Positions 23,067 to 31,480 of a DNA stretch of 64,000 bases are shown in pieces (position 1 is the first letter of the stretch; every line of letters starts with the position of its first letter). The translations under genes and the position numbers were made by a program. Below the pieces are notes generated by a model. That model saw nothing but the letters and a program-made list of their open reading frames with translations, was not told where the DNA came from and did no database searches. Origin of the DNA: Oscillospiraceae bacterium (lineage in GTDB: Bacteria; Bacillota; Clostridia; Oscillospirales; Ruminococcaceae); contig CP107211.1 of NCBI GenBank assembly GCA_025757845.1, positions 1,798,001 to 1,862,000 of the forward strand, given 5' to 3'.

Positions 23067-23549
23067 ATGAAACTCAAGAATGTTGCTATCGTTGCTGCCG
23101 CTCTGGCACTGGCTGTGGGCATGACCGCCTGCGGCAGCTCCTCTTCCACCGCTGCTTCCTCTTCTGTGGCATCCTCTGCCGCATCCAGCGAGGCTGCAAG
23201 CTCTGAGGCTGCTTCCAGCGAGGCCGCTGAGCCCACCACTGCCGAGTACACCGTGTACAACACCACCGGTTCCACCGTCACCGACCTGTACCTGTACGAA
23301 GTCGGCGCCGAGGACAAGGGCGACAACCTGGCCGGTGAGGGCCTGGCTGACGGCGACAGCGTGGTCATCACCCGCGACGTGGAGGCCGACAAGCAGGCTG
23401 ACGTGACCTATGTGCTGGAGTTCACCACCGAGGACGGCCAGACCCAGGCCTTCGAGACCCTGCACTACGAGACCACCCCGCTCTCTCTGAAGAGCGTGGA
23501 CGCCGCTGCAGGCGCTACCCCCATCGCCTTCGCTGCACCGGAGAACTAA
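23067..23549 (+). CDS. Small lipoprotein of unknown function
   Basis: 160 residues from ATG 23067, set by AAAGGAG upstream. The signal peptide ends LAVGMTACG (lipobox). About 30 residues of Ser/Ala with repeated SSEAA form a tether, then a roughly 100-residue acidic domain beginning AEYTVYNTTGSTVTDLYLYE and ending TPIAFAAPEN, probably beta-rich. I do not recognise the domain. It is monocistronic with a strong promoter and a strong terminator, suggesting high expression. Possible role: surface binding; unproven. Confidence 0.75.
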   Translation: MKLKNVAIVAAALALAVGMTACGSSSSTAASSSVASSAASSEAASSEAASSEAAEPTTAEYTVYNTTGSTVTDLYLYEVGAEDKGDNLAGEGLADGDSVVITRDVEADKQADVTYVLEFTTEDGQTQAFETLHYETTPLSLKSVDAAAGATPIAFAAPEN

Positions 23550-23572
23550 GTCTCAACCAACTTGCATCGAAA

Positions 23573-23610
23573 AAGGGCTGCTGCACAAATGCTGTGCAGC
23601 AGCCCTTTTG
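23573..23610. terminator. Bidirectional intrinsic terminator
   Basis: AAGGGCTGCTGCACA / TGTGCAGCAGCCCTT, a perfect 15-bp stem with a 5-nt loop and T-rich sides, between the lipoprotein gene and the convergent MATE gene. Confidence 0.92.
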
Positions 23611-23627
23611 TTTTAAACCGGAAACGC

Positions 23628-24992
23628 TCAGGCCCTTGCCGCCTGCTGCGCATCGGTCTGTTTTTCGTTCTGCAGGCGCTTGCGCACCACGATGTAGGCC
23701 GGGATGAGGAAGAAGCAGGCAAAGAACCAGGCCACCGGGCTTGCGATGCAGGCCGCAAAGTAGCCCCACAGCGGCACGAACCAGAAGCCCACCATGGCGC
23801 GGGCGATCATCTCGGCCACACCGGCAAACATGGCAAGGCCCGAATAGCCCAGCCCCTGGATGGTGTAGCGATAGATGATGAGCACCGCCAGCGGGATGTA
23901 GAACACGCTGTTCCAGAAGATGAAGCTCTGGGCGTTGGCCATGATGGCAGTCTCCTTGGCTTCCAGGAACAGGCCGATAAGCAGCTTATCCGTGAACCGC
24001 AGGATGAGGAAGGACGCCACACTGTACACGCAGCCGATACCCAGCGCCGTGTACACGCCGCGGTCCACTCGCTTGAGGTCGTGGGCACCCATGTTCTGGC
24101 TGGCGTAGGTGGTCATGGCGGTGCCGATGCTTTCCAAGGGCACGCAGAGGAACTGGGCGGCCTTGCTGCCGGCGGTCTGTGCGGCCACGATGTCGCTGCC
24201 CAGACCGTTCACGGCACCCTGCAGCACCACGCTGCCAATGGCCGTGATGCTGCACTGCAGGCCCATGGGGATGCCCATGCTGCACAGCTTTGCACAGTGG
24301 GGCAGGCTGAACGCGCCTTCGTCCTTGCTCCAGCGCAGCTCATGGTAGTGGCGCAGGATGTACAGCAGGCTGCCCACACCGGCCACGCCCTGACTGAACA
24401 CGGTGGCAAAGGCCGCGCCGAACACACCCATGTCAAACACGATGATGCAGGCAAGGTCCAGCCCGATGTTCAGAAAGCTGGCCACCAGCAGGAAGAACAG
24501 CGGGCGCTTGCTGTCGCCCAGCGCGCGCATCAGGGCACTGGTGACATTATATAATAAGGTGAGGGGGATGCCCGCAAAAATGGTGCGGATGTAGACATCG
24601 GCCAGGTCGATGATGTTGGCCGGGGTGTTGGTCCACACCAGCACGGCGCGGGTGAGCGCCACGGTGACCACCGTAAGCACCACCGCAAACAGGATGGACA
24701 GCCACACGGTGTTGGCCGTGTAGCGGCGCATCTCTTTATAGTCCTTGGCACCGAAGGTCCAGGAGATGGGGATGGAAAAGCCGCAGGCAATGCCGTTGAC
24801 AAAGCCCAGCACCAGATAGTTCAGGCCGCCCACGCTGCCCACGGCCGCCAGCGCTTCCACGCCCACAAAGCGGCCCACGATGATGGTGTCGGCCAGGTTG
24901 TAGAACTGCTGGAACAGGCTGCCCAGCATCAGCGGCACTGCAAAGGCAAGGATCAGCTTCAGCGGGCTGCCCTGCGTCATATCCTTGGTCAT
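23628..24992 (-). CDS. MATE family multidrug/metabolite exporter
   Basis: 454 residues or so with 12 membrane segments, from ATG 24992 (MTKDMTQGSPLKLIL) behind GGGAGG; an in-frame reading to 25085 has no ribosome site. FAVPLMLGSLFQQFYNLADTI and ALAAVGSVGGL are typical of NorM/DinF-type MATE exporters, which expel cationic compounds using Na+ or H+. The second half repeats the first in layout. Its leader holds two terminator-like hairpins (25013-25076). Substrate unknown. Confidence 0.9.
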   Translation of the reverse strand: MTKDMTQGSPLKLILAFAVPLMLGSLFQQFYNLADTIIVGRFVGVEALAAVGSVGGLNYLVLGFVNGIACGFSIPISWTFGAKDYKEMRRYTANTVWLSILFAVVLTVVTVALTRAVLVWTNTPANIIDLADVYIRTIFAGIPLTLLYNVTSALMRALGDSKRPLFFLLVASFLNIGLDLACIIVFDMGVFGAAFATVFSQGVAGVGSLLYILRHYHELRWSKDEGAFSLPHCAKLCSMGIPMGLQCSITAIGSVVLQGAVNGLGSDIVAAQTAGSKAAQFLCVPLESIGTAMTTYASQNMGAHDLKRVDRGVYTALGIGCVYSVASFLILRFTDKLLIGLFLEAKETAIMANAQSFIFWNSVFYIPLAVLIIYRYTIQGLGYSGLAMFAGVAEMIARAMVGFWFVPLWGYFAACIASPVAWFFACFFLIPAYIVVRKRLQNEKQTDAQQAARA

Positions 24993-25012
24993 AGGTTTCC
25001 TCCCATCCATGC

Positions 25013-25076
25013 AAAAAAGAGCCGTTGCTCTGCATTTTTGCCGTGAAAAACGCCCTGCCGGAAAGAGGCAGGACGT
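25013..25076 (-). promoter_or_regulatory. Candidate attenuator in the MATE leader
   Basis: On the minus strand ACGTCCTGCC-TCTTTCC-GGCAGGGCGT is a 10-bp stem followed by TTTT, then AGAGC-AACG-GCTCT followed by a T run. Both lie between the promoter (25097-25125) and the start codon, where a simple gene needs no terminator. Confidence 0.6.
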
Positions 25077-25096
25077 TGTGTACATACATGAAAGAT

Positions 25097-25125
25097 ATTA
25101 TAGCCGAGGCAAGCGCATTTTACAA
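25097..25125 (-). promoter_or_regulatory. MATE gene promoter
   Basis: On the minus strand TTGTAA (25120-25125), 17-nt spacer, TATAAT (25097-25102), about 100 nt before the start codon. Confidence 0.8.
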
Positions 25126-25171
25126 GATTTGCATTGCATCAACATTTCCAGTTTTTTGCCGGAAGAATTGG

Positions 25172-25350
25172 TCATTCTGCGCACAGCACCACCGCGTTGC
25201 CCACGCTCTGCTTTGCGCGGTGCACCTCGTCCTGCCCAAGGCTGATGCTGACGAAGGCACAGCAGCCGTCACCGATCATGACCGCGATGGCCAGCGCCAC
25301 CACATCGTGTCAATGGGTTTTGTGCGCAGACCGCCGCCTGTATCGTGCAT
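25172..25350 (-). pseudogene. Remnant of a second MATE exporter gene
   Basis: The minus strand from 25300 to the TGA at 25172 reads VALAIAVMIGDGCCAFVSIS then LGQDEVHRAKQSVGNAVVL, which matches the conserved segment of MATE exporters around the third membrane helix. Upstream codons to 25350 are out of frame with it and no start or ribosome site fits, so this is a decayed fragment of about 43 codons. It is not part of the intact MATE gene next door. Confidence 0.75.
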
Positions 25351-25410
25351 TATAAAAAGGAAGGAAAGTGTGTCAGAACTGTAAAAGATAAATTATTTTA
25401 GTTATTTTTG

Positions 25411-25438
25411 TTGACTTATCCAACGATTCGGCTATAAT
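25411..25438 (+). promoter_or_regulatory. Promoter of the fatty-acid synthesis operon
   Basis: TTGACT (25411-25416), 16-nt spacer, TATAAT (25433-25438), about 70 nt before acpP. No match to the FapR or FabT operator consensus is evident by eye; the flanks are very AT-rich. Confidence 0.8.
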
Positions 25439-25509
25439 GGTCGTGTTCCGAATTGCTCAAACATTTTAGCTATTTAAAAACATCCAACATACAAAAGGAG
25501 AACACTACC

Positions 25510-25737
25510 ATGACGTTTGAAGAAATGAAGAAGATCGTTGTCGATACCCTGAACTGCGATGAGGACAAGGTAACTATGGAGGCCAGCCTGACCGAGGATC
25601 TGGAGGCCGACAGCCTGGATGCCGTGGAGCTGAACATGGCCCTGGAGGATGCCTGCGGCGTGTCCGTGCCCGACGAGGAGCTGGCAAAGCTCAAGACCGT
25701 GGGCGACATCTACAACTACATCACCGCACACGTCTGA
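25510..25737 (+). CDS. acpP: Acyl carrier protein
   Basis: 75 residues, acidic, with EADSLDAVELNMALED; the Ser of DSL takes the 4'-phosphopantetheine arm. The ATG at 25510 follows AAAAGGAG. ACP carries the growing acyl chain between the Fab enzymes encoded downstream. It is first in the operon and 11 nt ahead of accD. Confidence 0.95.
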   Translation: MTFEEMKKIVVDTLNCDEDKVTMEASLTEDLEADSLDAVELNMALEDACGVSVPDEELAKLKTVGDIYNYITAHV

Positions 25738-25748
25738 GGCAGAACACC

Positions 25749-26622
25749 ATGAACGAGATCCGAGACCTGTTCCCCGGCCGGATGCGGGAACGCACGTTCC
25801 AGCTGAAAGCCCGGCGGGATGCCGGGGCCGTCTGGCATGAACCCCAGTTCGTGGAGTGCAAACAGTGCGGCCGCCGCGCCACCCGCACCATCTGGACCCG
25901 CAGCCTTTACGTCTGCCCCAACTGCGGCTATCACATGCCCATCGGCGGCTACTACCGGCTTAGTCTGGTGCTGGACCACGGCAGCTTCCGGGAGCTGGAC
26001 GCCGACCTGCCTCCGCAGGATGTGCTCCGGTTCCCCGGCTACCCGGAAAAGCTGACCGCCGCCCAGAACAAGACCGGCCTGCGCGAAGCCGCCGTCACGG
26101 CGACCGGCCGCATCGGCGGGGTGGCCTGTGTGGCTGCCGTGCTGGACAGCCGGTTTTTTCATGGGCAGCATGAGCACCGCCGTGGGCGAAAAGATCACCC
26201 GCGCGGTGGAGTACGCCGCAGCCAAACGCCTGCCGCTGGTCATCTTCTCGGCCAGCGGCGGTGCCCGCATGCAGGAGGGCATTTTCAGCCTGATGCAGAT
26301 GGCCAAGACCAGCGCCGCCATCCAGCGCTTTTCCGCCAGAGGCGGGCTGTACGTCAGCGTGCTCACCCACCCCACCACCGGCGGCGTGACCGCCAGCTTT
26401 GCAAGCCTGGGCGACATCATGCTGGCCGAGCCGGGGGCGCTGATCGGCTTTGCCGGGCCCCGCGTCATTGAGCAGACCATCGGCGAAAAGCTGCCCGCCG
26501 GGTTCCAGCGCAGCGAGTTCCAGTTGGAGCACGGCTTTGTGGATCAGGTGGTGCCCCGCGACCAGCTGCGCGACACCCTGATCCGGGTGCTGCAGCTTCA
26601 TGTGGGAGGAAAACACGAATGA
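25749..26622 (+). CDS. accD: Acetyl-CoA carboxylase carboxyltransferase beta subunit, apparent frameshift at 26154-26159
   Basis: The N-terminal 135 codons carry the AccD zinc ribbon (CKQCGRR, then CPNCGYH) and read to DSRFF, where six T (26154-26159) put the rest in the +1 frame. The +1 frame continues [20 protein letters not shown], then [19 protein letters not shown] and [12 protein letters not shown] to a TGA at 26620-26622. Removing one T gives a ~290-residue AccD, the normal length. The stop overlaps the accA start (ATGA). AccDA moves carboxyl from biotin to acetyl-CoA and is normally essential, so an assembly error, a strain-specific lesion or slippage are the options. Confidence 0.85.
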
Positions 26623-27572
26623 TCAAGGAAATTCTGGAGCAGCTGGCTCCGCTGGATGCACAGATCAACGCCCTGAAGGGCAGCGGCGACGACATGGACG
26701 CCATCACGGCCCACGCCGCCGAGCTGGCAGAGCTTGCCGTAGAGGAGGACGAGATCCTGCGTGCCTGCGGCCCGCTGACCGCCGAGGACCGGGTCTTTCT
26801 GGCCCGGCACCCGGACCGCCCCCACATTGACGAGACCATCTCCGCCCTGTTCACCGACTTCTTTGAGCAGCGGGGTGACCGCCAGTGCAAGGAGGACCCC
26901 GCCATCCTGGGCGGTGTGGCCCGCTTCCACGGCATGCCGGTGACCGTCATCGGTCACCGCAAGGGCTCCTCGCTGGAGGAGAACCTTGCCTGCAATTTCG
27001 GTATGCCGGGGCCGGAGGGCTACCGCAAGGCCCTGCGCCTGATGAAGCAGGCTGAAAAGTTCGGCCGGCCCATCATCACGTTCATCGACACGCCGGGCGC
27101 TTACCCCGGCAAGGACGCCGAGGAGCGCGGCCAGGGCGAGGCCATCGCCCGCAACCTGATGGAGATGAGCGGCCTGACCGTGCCGGTCATCGCCGTCGTC
27201 ACCGGCGAGGGTTCCTCCGGCGGTGCGCTGGCGCTGGGTGTGGCAAACCACATCCTCATGCTGGAAAACGCCGTCTATTCGGTGCTGAGCCCCGAGGGCT
27301 TTGCCAGCATCCTGTGGAAGGACGCCTCCCGCAGCGGCGAAGCCTGCGAGATGATGAAGCTGACCGCACAGGATCTGTACCGGGACGGCATCGTGGAAGA
27401 AGTGATCCCGGAGCCGGTGGGCGGTGCCCAGCGCGGCCACACGGTGCTGTTTGAGCAGCTGGACGCTGCCCTGTGGGCACACCTGAAAACGCTGTGCCGC
27501 ATGAACGGCAGGGCCCTGGCCGACCAGCGCTACAAGAAATACCGCCAGATCGGAGAAATGAGGAACGCATGA
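26619..27572 (+). CDS. accA: Acetyl-CoA carboxylase carboxyltransferase alpha subunit
   Basis: 317 residues, normal length. The crotonase-fold core shows [59 protein letters not shown] and [18 protein letters not shown]. With AccD it forms the carboxyltransferase that makes malonyl-CoA. It overlaps accD and fabH by 4 nt each (ATGA), so all three are translationally coupled. accB and accC, which supply carboxybiotin, are not in this operon. Confidence 0.95.
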   Translation: MIKEILEQLAPLDAQINALKGSGDDMDAITAHAAELAELAVEEDEILRACGPLTAEDRVFLARHPDRPHIDETISALFTDFFEQRGDRQCKEDPAILGGVARFHGMPVTVIGHRKGSSLEENLACNFGMPGPEGYRKALRLMKQAEKFGRPIITFIDTPGAYPGKDAEERGQGEAIARNLMEMSGLTVPVIAVVTGEGSSGGALALGVANHILMLENAVYSVLSPEGFASILWKDASRSGEACEMMKLTAQDLYRDGIVEEVIPEPVGGAQRGHTVLFEQLDAALWAHLKTLCRMNGRALADQRYKKYRQIGEMRNA

Positions 27573-28513
27573 AGGGCTTCCAGCTGATAGCCACCGGCGG
27601 GGCGCTGCCCGGCCGGACGGTCACGAACGAAGAGCTCAGCCGCACTGTGGACACCAGTGACGCGTGGATCACCTCCCGCACCGGCATCCGCACCCGGCAC
27701 TGGTGCACCGCGGACGAATCCGCCGCCACGCTGGCCATTGCCGCCGCAAAACAGGCGCTGCAGCGCAGCGGCCTCGCCCCGGCAGACATCGCCTGCTGCG
27801 TGTGCGCCACCCTGTCGGCCCCGGACGCCACCCCCAGTGTGGCCTGTCAGGTACAGGCGGCGCTGGGCCTGCCGGAAAACCGGCCTGCGCTGGACGTCAA
27901 CGCGGCCTGCTCCGGCTTTTTGTACGGCACTGCTGTGGCGCGGGGCCTGCTGGCCACGCTGGGCGGGCAGTACGCCCTGGTCATCGGGTGCGAAGCCCTT
28001 TCCCGCCTGATGGACCCCGCCGACCGCTCCACCTGCGTCCTCTTCGGGGACGGAGCCGGGGCGGCCATCTTCCGGCTGGCCGACACCCCCTTTGCCCTCA
28101 CGCTGGGGGCCCGGGGCAGCGACGTCCTGCACGCCGGTGGGCCGGACCGGAACGGTTCTGCCCCCATCACCATGGACGGCAAAGCAGTGTTCCGCTTTGC
28201 GGTGGATGCCCTGCCCCGCTGCCTGCACACGGTGCTGGACGAGACCGGCAAGACGCTGGACGAGGTAGACTGGGTGGTCTGTCATCAGGCCAACAGCCGC
28301 ATCATCGACCACTGTGTGCGGGCTCTGCACGCCGACCCGGCCAAATTCTACAAGAACATGGACCGCCACGGCAACACCAGCGCCGCCAGCATCCCGGTAG
28401 CCCTGAACGAGCTGGCCGAGACCGGGCAGCTGCAGCCGGGGCAGACGATCGCCTGCATCGGCTTTGGCGGCGGCCTGACCTGGGGCGGCATGATCGTGGA
28501 GTATAAGAAATAA
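27569..28513 (+). CDS. fabH: Beta-ketoacyl-ACP synthase III
   Basis: 314 residues from ATG 27569, overlapping accA by 4 nt. The Cys-His-Asn triad is seen in NAACSGFLYGTAVARG, CHQANSRIID and RHGNTSAASIPVAL; SDAWITSRTGIRTRH is the conserved entry motif. It starts chain synthesis by condensing acetyl-CoA with malonyl-ACP. The C-terminal FGGGLTWGGMIVEYK matches the family. A GC-rich hairpin follows its stop. Confidence 0.95.
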   Translation: MKGFQLIATGGALPGRTVTNEELSRTVDTSDAWITSRTGIRTRHWCTADESAATLAIAAAKQALQRSGLAPADIACCVCATLSAPDATPSVACQVQAALGLPENRPALDVNAACSGFLYGTAVARGLLATLGGQYALVIGCEALSRLMDPADRSTCVLFGDGAGAAIFRLADTPFALTLGARGSDVLHAGGPDRNGSAPITMDGKAVFRFAVDALPRCLHTVLDETGKTLDEVDWVVCHQANSRIIDHCVRALHADPAKFYKNMDRHGNTSAASIPVALNELAETGQLQPGQTIACIGFGGGLTWGGMIVEYKK

Positions 28514-28538
28514 AGGCTTCCCCCGAGGGGGGAAGCCT
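28514..28538 (+). terminator. Hairpin between fabH and fabK (partial terminator or processing site)
   Basis: GGCTTCCCCC/GGGGGAAGCC, a 10-bp stem with a 3-4 nt loop followed by TTT only, in a 41-nt gap inside the operon. The U tract is too short for full termination. Confidence 0.6.
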
Positions 28539-28554
28539 TTCGCAGGAAAACTTT

Positions 28555-29490
28555 ATGAAACTTTTAAATGAAATTTTAGGGACCAGATATCCCATCATCC
28601 AGGGCGGCATGGCCAACATCGCCACCGGCGAGTTTGCCGCCGCCTGCTCCAACGCGGGAGCGCTGGGCATCATCGGCGCGGGCGGCATGAACGCCGACAC
28701 CCTGCGCGAGAACATCCGCCGCTGCAAGCAATTGACGGCCAAGCCCTTCGGCGTGAACATCATGCTGATGCACCCGCAGGCCGACGAGTTTGCCAAGATC
28801 GTGGTGGAAGAAGGCGTGCAGGTGGTCACCACCGGTGCCGGCAACCCCGGCAAGTACGTTCCCATGTGGAAAGCCGCCGGCATCAAGGTCATTCCCGTGG
28901 TGGCGGCCGCCGTGCTGGCAAAGCATCTGGAGCCGCTGGGCATCGACGCCGTCATTGCCGAGGGCACCGAGAGCGGCGGCCATGTGGGCGAAATGACCAC
29001 CATGGCGCTGGTGCCGCAGGTGGTGGATGCGGTGAGCGTGCCCGTCATTGCGGCGGGCGGCATCGCCGACGGCCGCCAGCTGGCGGCTGCGCTGGCCCTG
29101 GGTGCCTGCGGCGTACAGGTGGGCACCTGCCTGCTGGCAAGCGAGGAGTGCCCCATCCATGAGAACTATAAAGCCGCCCTGCTCAAGGCCAAGGACAGTG
29201 ACACCATCGTCACCGGCCGCAGCGTCGGCGCACCGGTGCGTGTGCTGAAAAACCGCATGAGCCGCGAGTACGTCCGGCAGGAAAAGGCCGGGGCCGACAA
29301 GATGGAACTGGAAAAATACACCCTCGGCAGCCTGCGCCGGGCCGTGTTTGAGGGCGACACCACCACCGGCAGCCTGATGGCCGGTCAGGTGGCCGGGATG
29401 CTCCACGAGGTGCGCCCCGTGGCCGACATCCTGAACGACCTGTGGGAAGGCGGGAGGCAGCGCATCGCCGCGCTGAACGAGCTATGCTGA
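28555..29490 (+). CDS. fabK: Enoyl-ACP reductase II (FMN-dependent)
   Basis: 311 residues in a TIM barrel. YPIIQGGMANIATGEFAAA, GVNIMLMHPQADEF, VVTTGAGNPGKY, AEGTESGGHVGEM and IAAGGIADGRQLAAALALGA are FabK hallmarks, including the FMN-binding and catalytic His loops. It performs the last reduction of each elongation cycle with NAD(P)H and replaces FabI, which gives natural resistance to triclosan. Its end overlaps the next gene by 7 nt. Confidence 0.93.
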   Translation: MKLLNEILGTRYPIIQGGMANIATGEFAAACSNAGALGIIGAGGMNADTLRENIRRCKQLTAKPFGVNIMLMHPQADEFAKIVVEEGVQVVTTGAGNPGKYVPMWKAAGIKVIPVVAAAVLAKHLEPLGIDAVIAEGTESGGHVGEMTTMALVPQVVDAVSVPVIAAGGIADGRQLAAALALGACGVQVGTCLLASEECPIHENYKAALLKAKDSDTIVTGRSVGAPVRVLKNRMSREYVRQEKAGADKMELEKYTLGSLRRAVFEGDTTTGSLMAGQVAGMLHEVRPVADILNDLWEGGRQRIAALNELC

Positions 29491-30551
29491 CCCTTGCCGG
29501 AAAGGCCCTGCCCGTGCCCATCCTGCAGGGCGGCATGGGCGTGGGCGTGTCCCTCGGCGGGCTGGCCGGGGCCGTGGCGGCCTGCGGTGGCATGGGGTGC
29601 ATCTCCACCGCCGATGCGGGCTACCGGGAGCCGGATTTTGCCCGGGACCCGGCAAGCGCCAACCACCGCGCCCTGACCGCTGAGATCCAGAAAGCCAAAG
29701 CCCTTGCCAAGGGCGCGGGACTGGTGGCCATCAATGCGATGGTGGCCACCCAGGACTATGCCGCCGCCATCCGCACCGCGGTAGAAGCGGGCGTGGACGC
29801 GGTGGTGTCCGGCGCGGGCCTGCCGCTGGAGCTGCCCGGCCTTGTGGGCACGCAGGAGGTGGCCATTGCGCCCATCGTGTCCAGCGCACGGGCCGCTAAG
29901 CTCATCCTGCGCCGCTGGGCCAAGGAGTTTGCCCGCACCGCCGACTTTGTGGTCATCGAGGGCTGCAAGGCAGGCGGGCATCTGGGCTTTGCCGAGGCCG
30001 ACCTGCTGGCAGACCACTGCCAGTCTCTGGACGAAATTCTGCCGGAAGTGCTGGCCGAGGTACAGCCCTATGAGGCGCAGTTCGGCCATGCCATCCCGGT
30101 GTTCGTGGCGGGCGGCATCTACACCGGGGCCGACATGGCCCACTATACAAAGCTGGGGGCCGCCGGGGTGCAGCTGGCCACCCGGTTCATCCCCACCTAC
30201 GAGTGCGATGCCAGCCAGACCTACAAGGACGTGCTCCTGGCCGCAAAGCCGGAGGATGTGCGCATCATCCACAGCCCGGTGGGCATGCCGGGCCGGGCGC
30301 TGAACACCCCGCTGGTGCAGGCACTGGCCAAGGGCAAACGCTTTGCGCCCCGGCACTGCGCCCGTTGTTTAAAGACCTGCGACCCCGCAAAGGTGCCCTA
30401 CTGCATCACCCACGCCCTCATCGAAGCGGTGAAGGGCAATGTGGAAGAGGGGCTGTTCTTCTGCGGGGCCAACGTGGGCCGACTGGACCGGATGTACACC
30501 GTCCGGGAACTGATGGACGAATTGACCGCCGAATGGAGGCATGACCTATGA
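29484..30551 (+). CDS. Nitronate monooxygenase/FabK-like flavoprotein
   Basis: 355 residues from ATG 29484 inside the end of fabK. PVPILQGGMGVGVSLGGLAG, SGAGLPLELPGL, IEGCKAGGHLGF, VFVAGGIYTGADMAHY and ATRFIPTYECDAS show an FMN TIM barrel of the nitronate monooxygenase/FabK superfamily. A C-terminal Cys-bearing extension (CARCLKTCDPAKVPYC) is absent from FabK. It lies between fabK and fabD with overlaps on both sides, so a role linked to fatty-acid synthesis is inferred; the substrate is unknown. Similar second copies occur in clostridial fab operons. Confidence 0.85.
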   Translation: MLTLAGKALPVPILQGGMGVGVSLGGLAGAVAACGGMGCISTADAGYREPDFARDPASANHRALTAEIQKAKALAKGAGLVAINAMVATQDYAAAIRTAVEAGVDAVVSGAGLPLELPGLVGTQEVAIAPIVSSARAAKLILRRWAKEFARTADFVVIEGCKAGGHLGFAEADLLADHCQSLDEILPEVLAEVQPYEAQFGHAIPVFVAGGIYTGADMAHYTKLGAAGVQLATRFIPTYECDASQTYKDVLLAAKPEDVRIIHSPVGMPGRALNTPLVQALAKGKRFAPRHCARCLKTCDPAKVPYCITHALIEAVKGNVEEGLFFCGANVGRLDRMYTVRELMDELTAEWRHDL

Positions 30552-31480
30552 AACTTGCTGTTCTGTATGCCGGTCAGGGTGCCCAGCACCCCGGCATGGG
30601 CAAAGAATTTTACGAAAGCTCCCCCGCCTTCCGGGCCGCCTTCGACAGCGCGGCGCTGGATTTTGACCTGCACCGCGTCTGCTTTGAGGACCCGGACGGC
30701 GTTCTGAATCAGACCGAATACACCCAGCCCTGCATGGTGGCCTTTGCCTGCGGCGTCACCGCCGTGCTGGCCGAGCATGGCGTGCAGCCCGCTTACGCTG
30801 CCGGGCTTTCGCTGGGCGAATACTCCGCGCTGGAAGCTGCCGGGGTGTTCACCGCCAAGCAGGCCATTGAGCTGGCCGCCTACCGGGGCAAAGCCATGGC
30901 CGATGCGGCCAAGGGCATCGACTGCGGCATGACCGCCGTGCTGGGCCTGGACCGCACTGCGCTTTCCGCCTGCTGCGAAGAGGCTGCGGCGCTGGGCTGT
31001 GTGCAGATCTGCAACTACAACTGCCCCGGCCAGCTGGTCATCGGCGGCGAGAAAGCCGCTGTGGATAAGGCCGCCGAACTGGCCAAAGCCGCCGGTGCCC
31101 GCCGCTGCCTTCCGCTGAAGGTGAGCGGCCCCTTCCACACCCGGCTGATGGCCCCCGCCGGGGACGCCCTCGCCGAACGGTTCAAGACCGAGCGGTTCCG
31201 TGAGATGCAGATCCCGGTGCTGTTCAACTGTCTGGGCCGCGAAAAGGCCGACGCGGACACCATCCCGGACCTGCTGGTGAAGCAGGTGCAGAGCAGTGTT
31301 TACATGGAGGACACCCTCCGCCACCTGGGCGAACTGGGTGTGGACCACATTCTGGAAGTCGGCCCCGGCAGTGCCCTGTCCGGCTTTGTGAAAAAGACCC
31401 TGCCCGGCGTGCCGTGCGCTTCGGTGGAGACACCGGAGCAGCTGGACGCCGCGCTGGCCGCATGGAGGGACGAAGCATGA
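30548..31480 (+). CDS. fabD: Malonyl-CoA:ACP transacylase
   Basis: 310 residues. YAGQGAQHPGMGKEF and GLSLGEYSALEAAGVF (catalytic Ser) and SGPFHTRLM (catalytic His) identify FabD, which loads malonate onto ACP. Overlaps the upstream flavoprotein gene and the downstream fabG by 4 nt each. The partner Arg lies in TAYRGKAMADAAKG-like sequence. Normal length. Confidence 0.95.
   Translation: MKLAVLYAGQGAQHPGMGKEFYESSPAFRAAFDSAALDFDLHRVCFEDPDGVLNQTEYTQPCMVAFACGVTAVLAEHGVQPAYAAGLSLGEYSALEAAGVFTAKQAIELAAYRGKAMADAAKGIDCGMTAVLGLDRTALSACCEEAAALGCVQICNYNCPGQLVIGGEKAAVDKAAELAKAAGARRCLPLKVSGPFHTRLMAPAGDALAERFKTERFREMQIPVLFNCLGREKADADTIPDLLVKQVQSSVYMEDTLRHLGELGVDHILEVGPGSALSGFVKKTLPGVPCASVETPEQLDAALAAWRDEA

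Noticed and set aside
24993..25085. N-terminal extension of the MATE exporter
   Set aside because: No ribosome site for 25085, and the region forms the leader hairpins; GGGAGG fits 24992.
26154..26159. Programmed +1 frameshift in accD as a regulated event
   Set aside because: No known stimulator, stop codon or classic slippery site; error or mutation is simpler, so it is kept only as one option.
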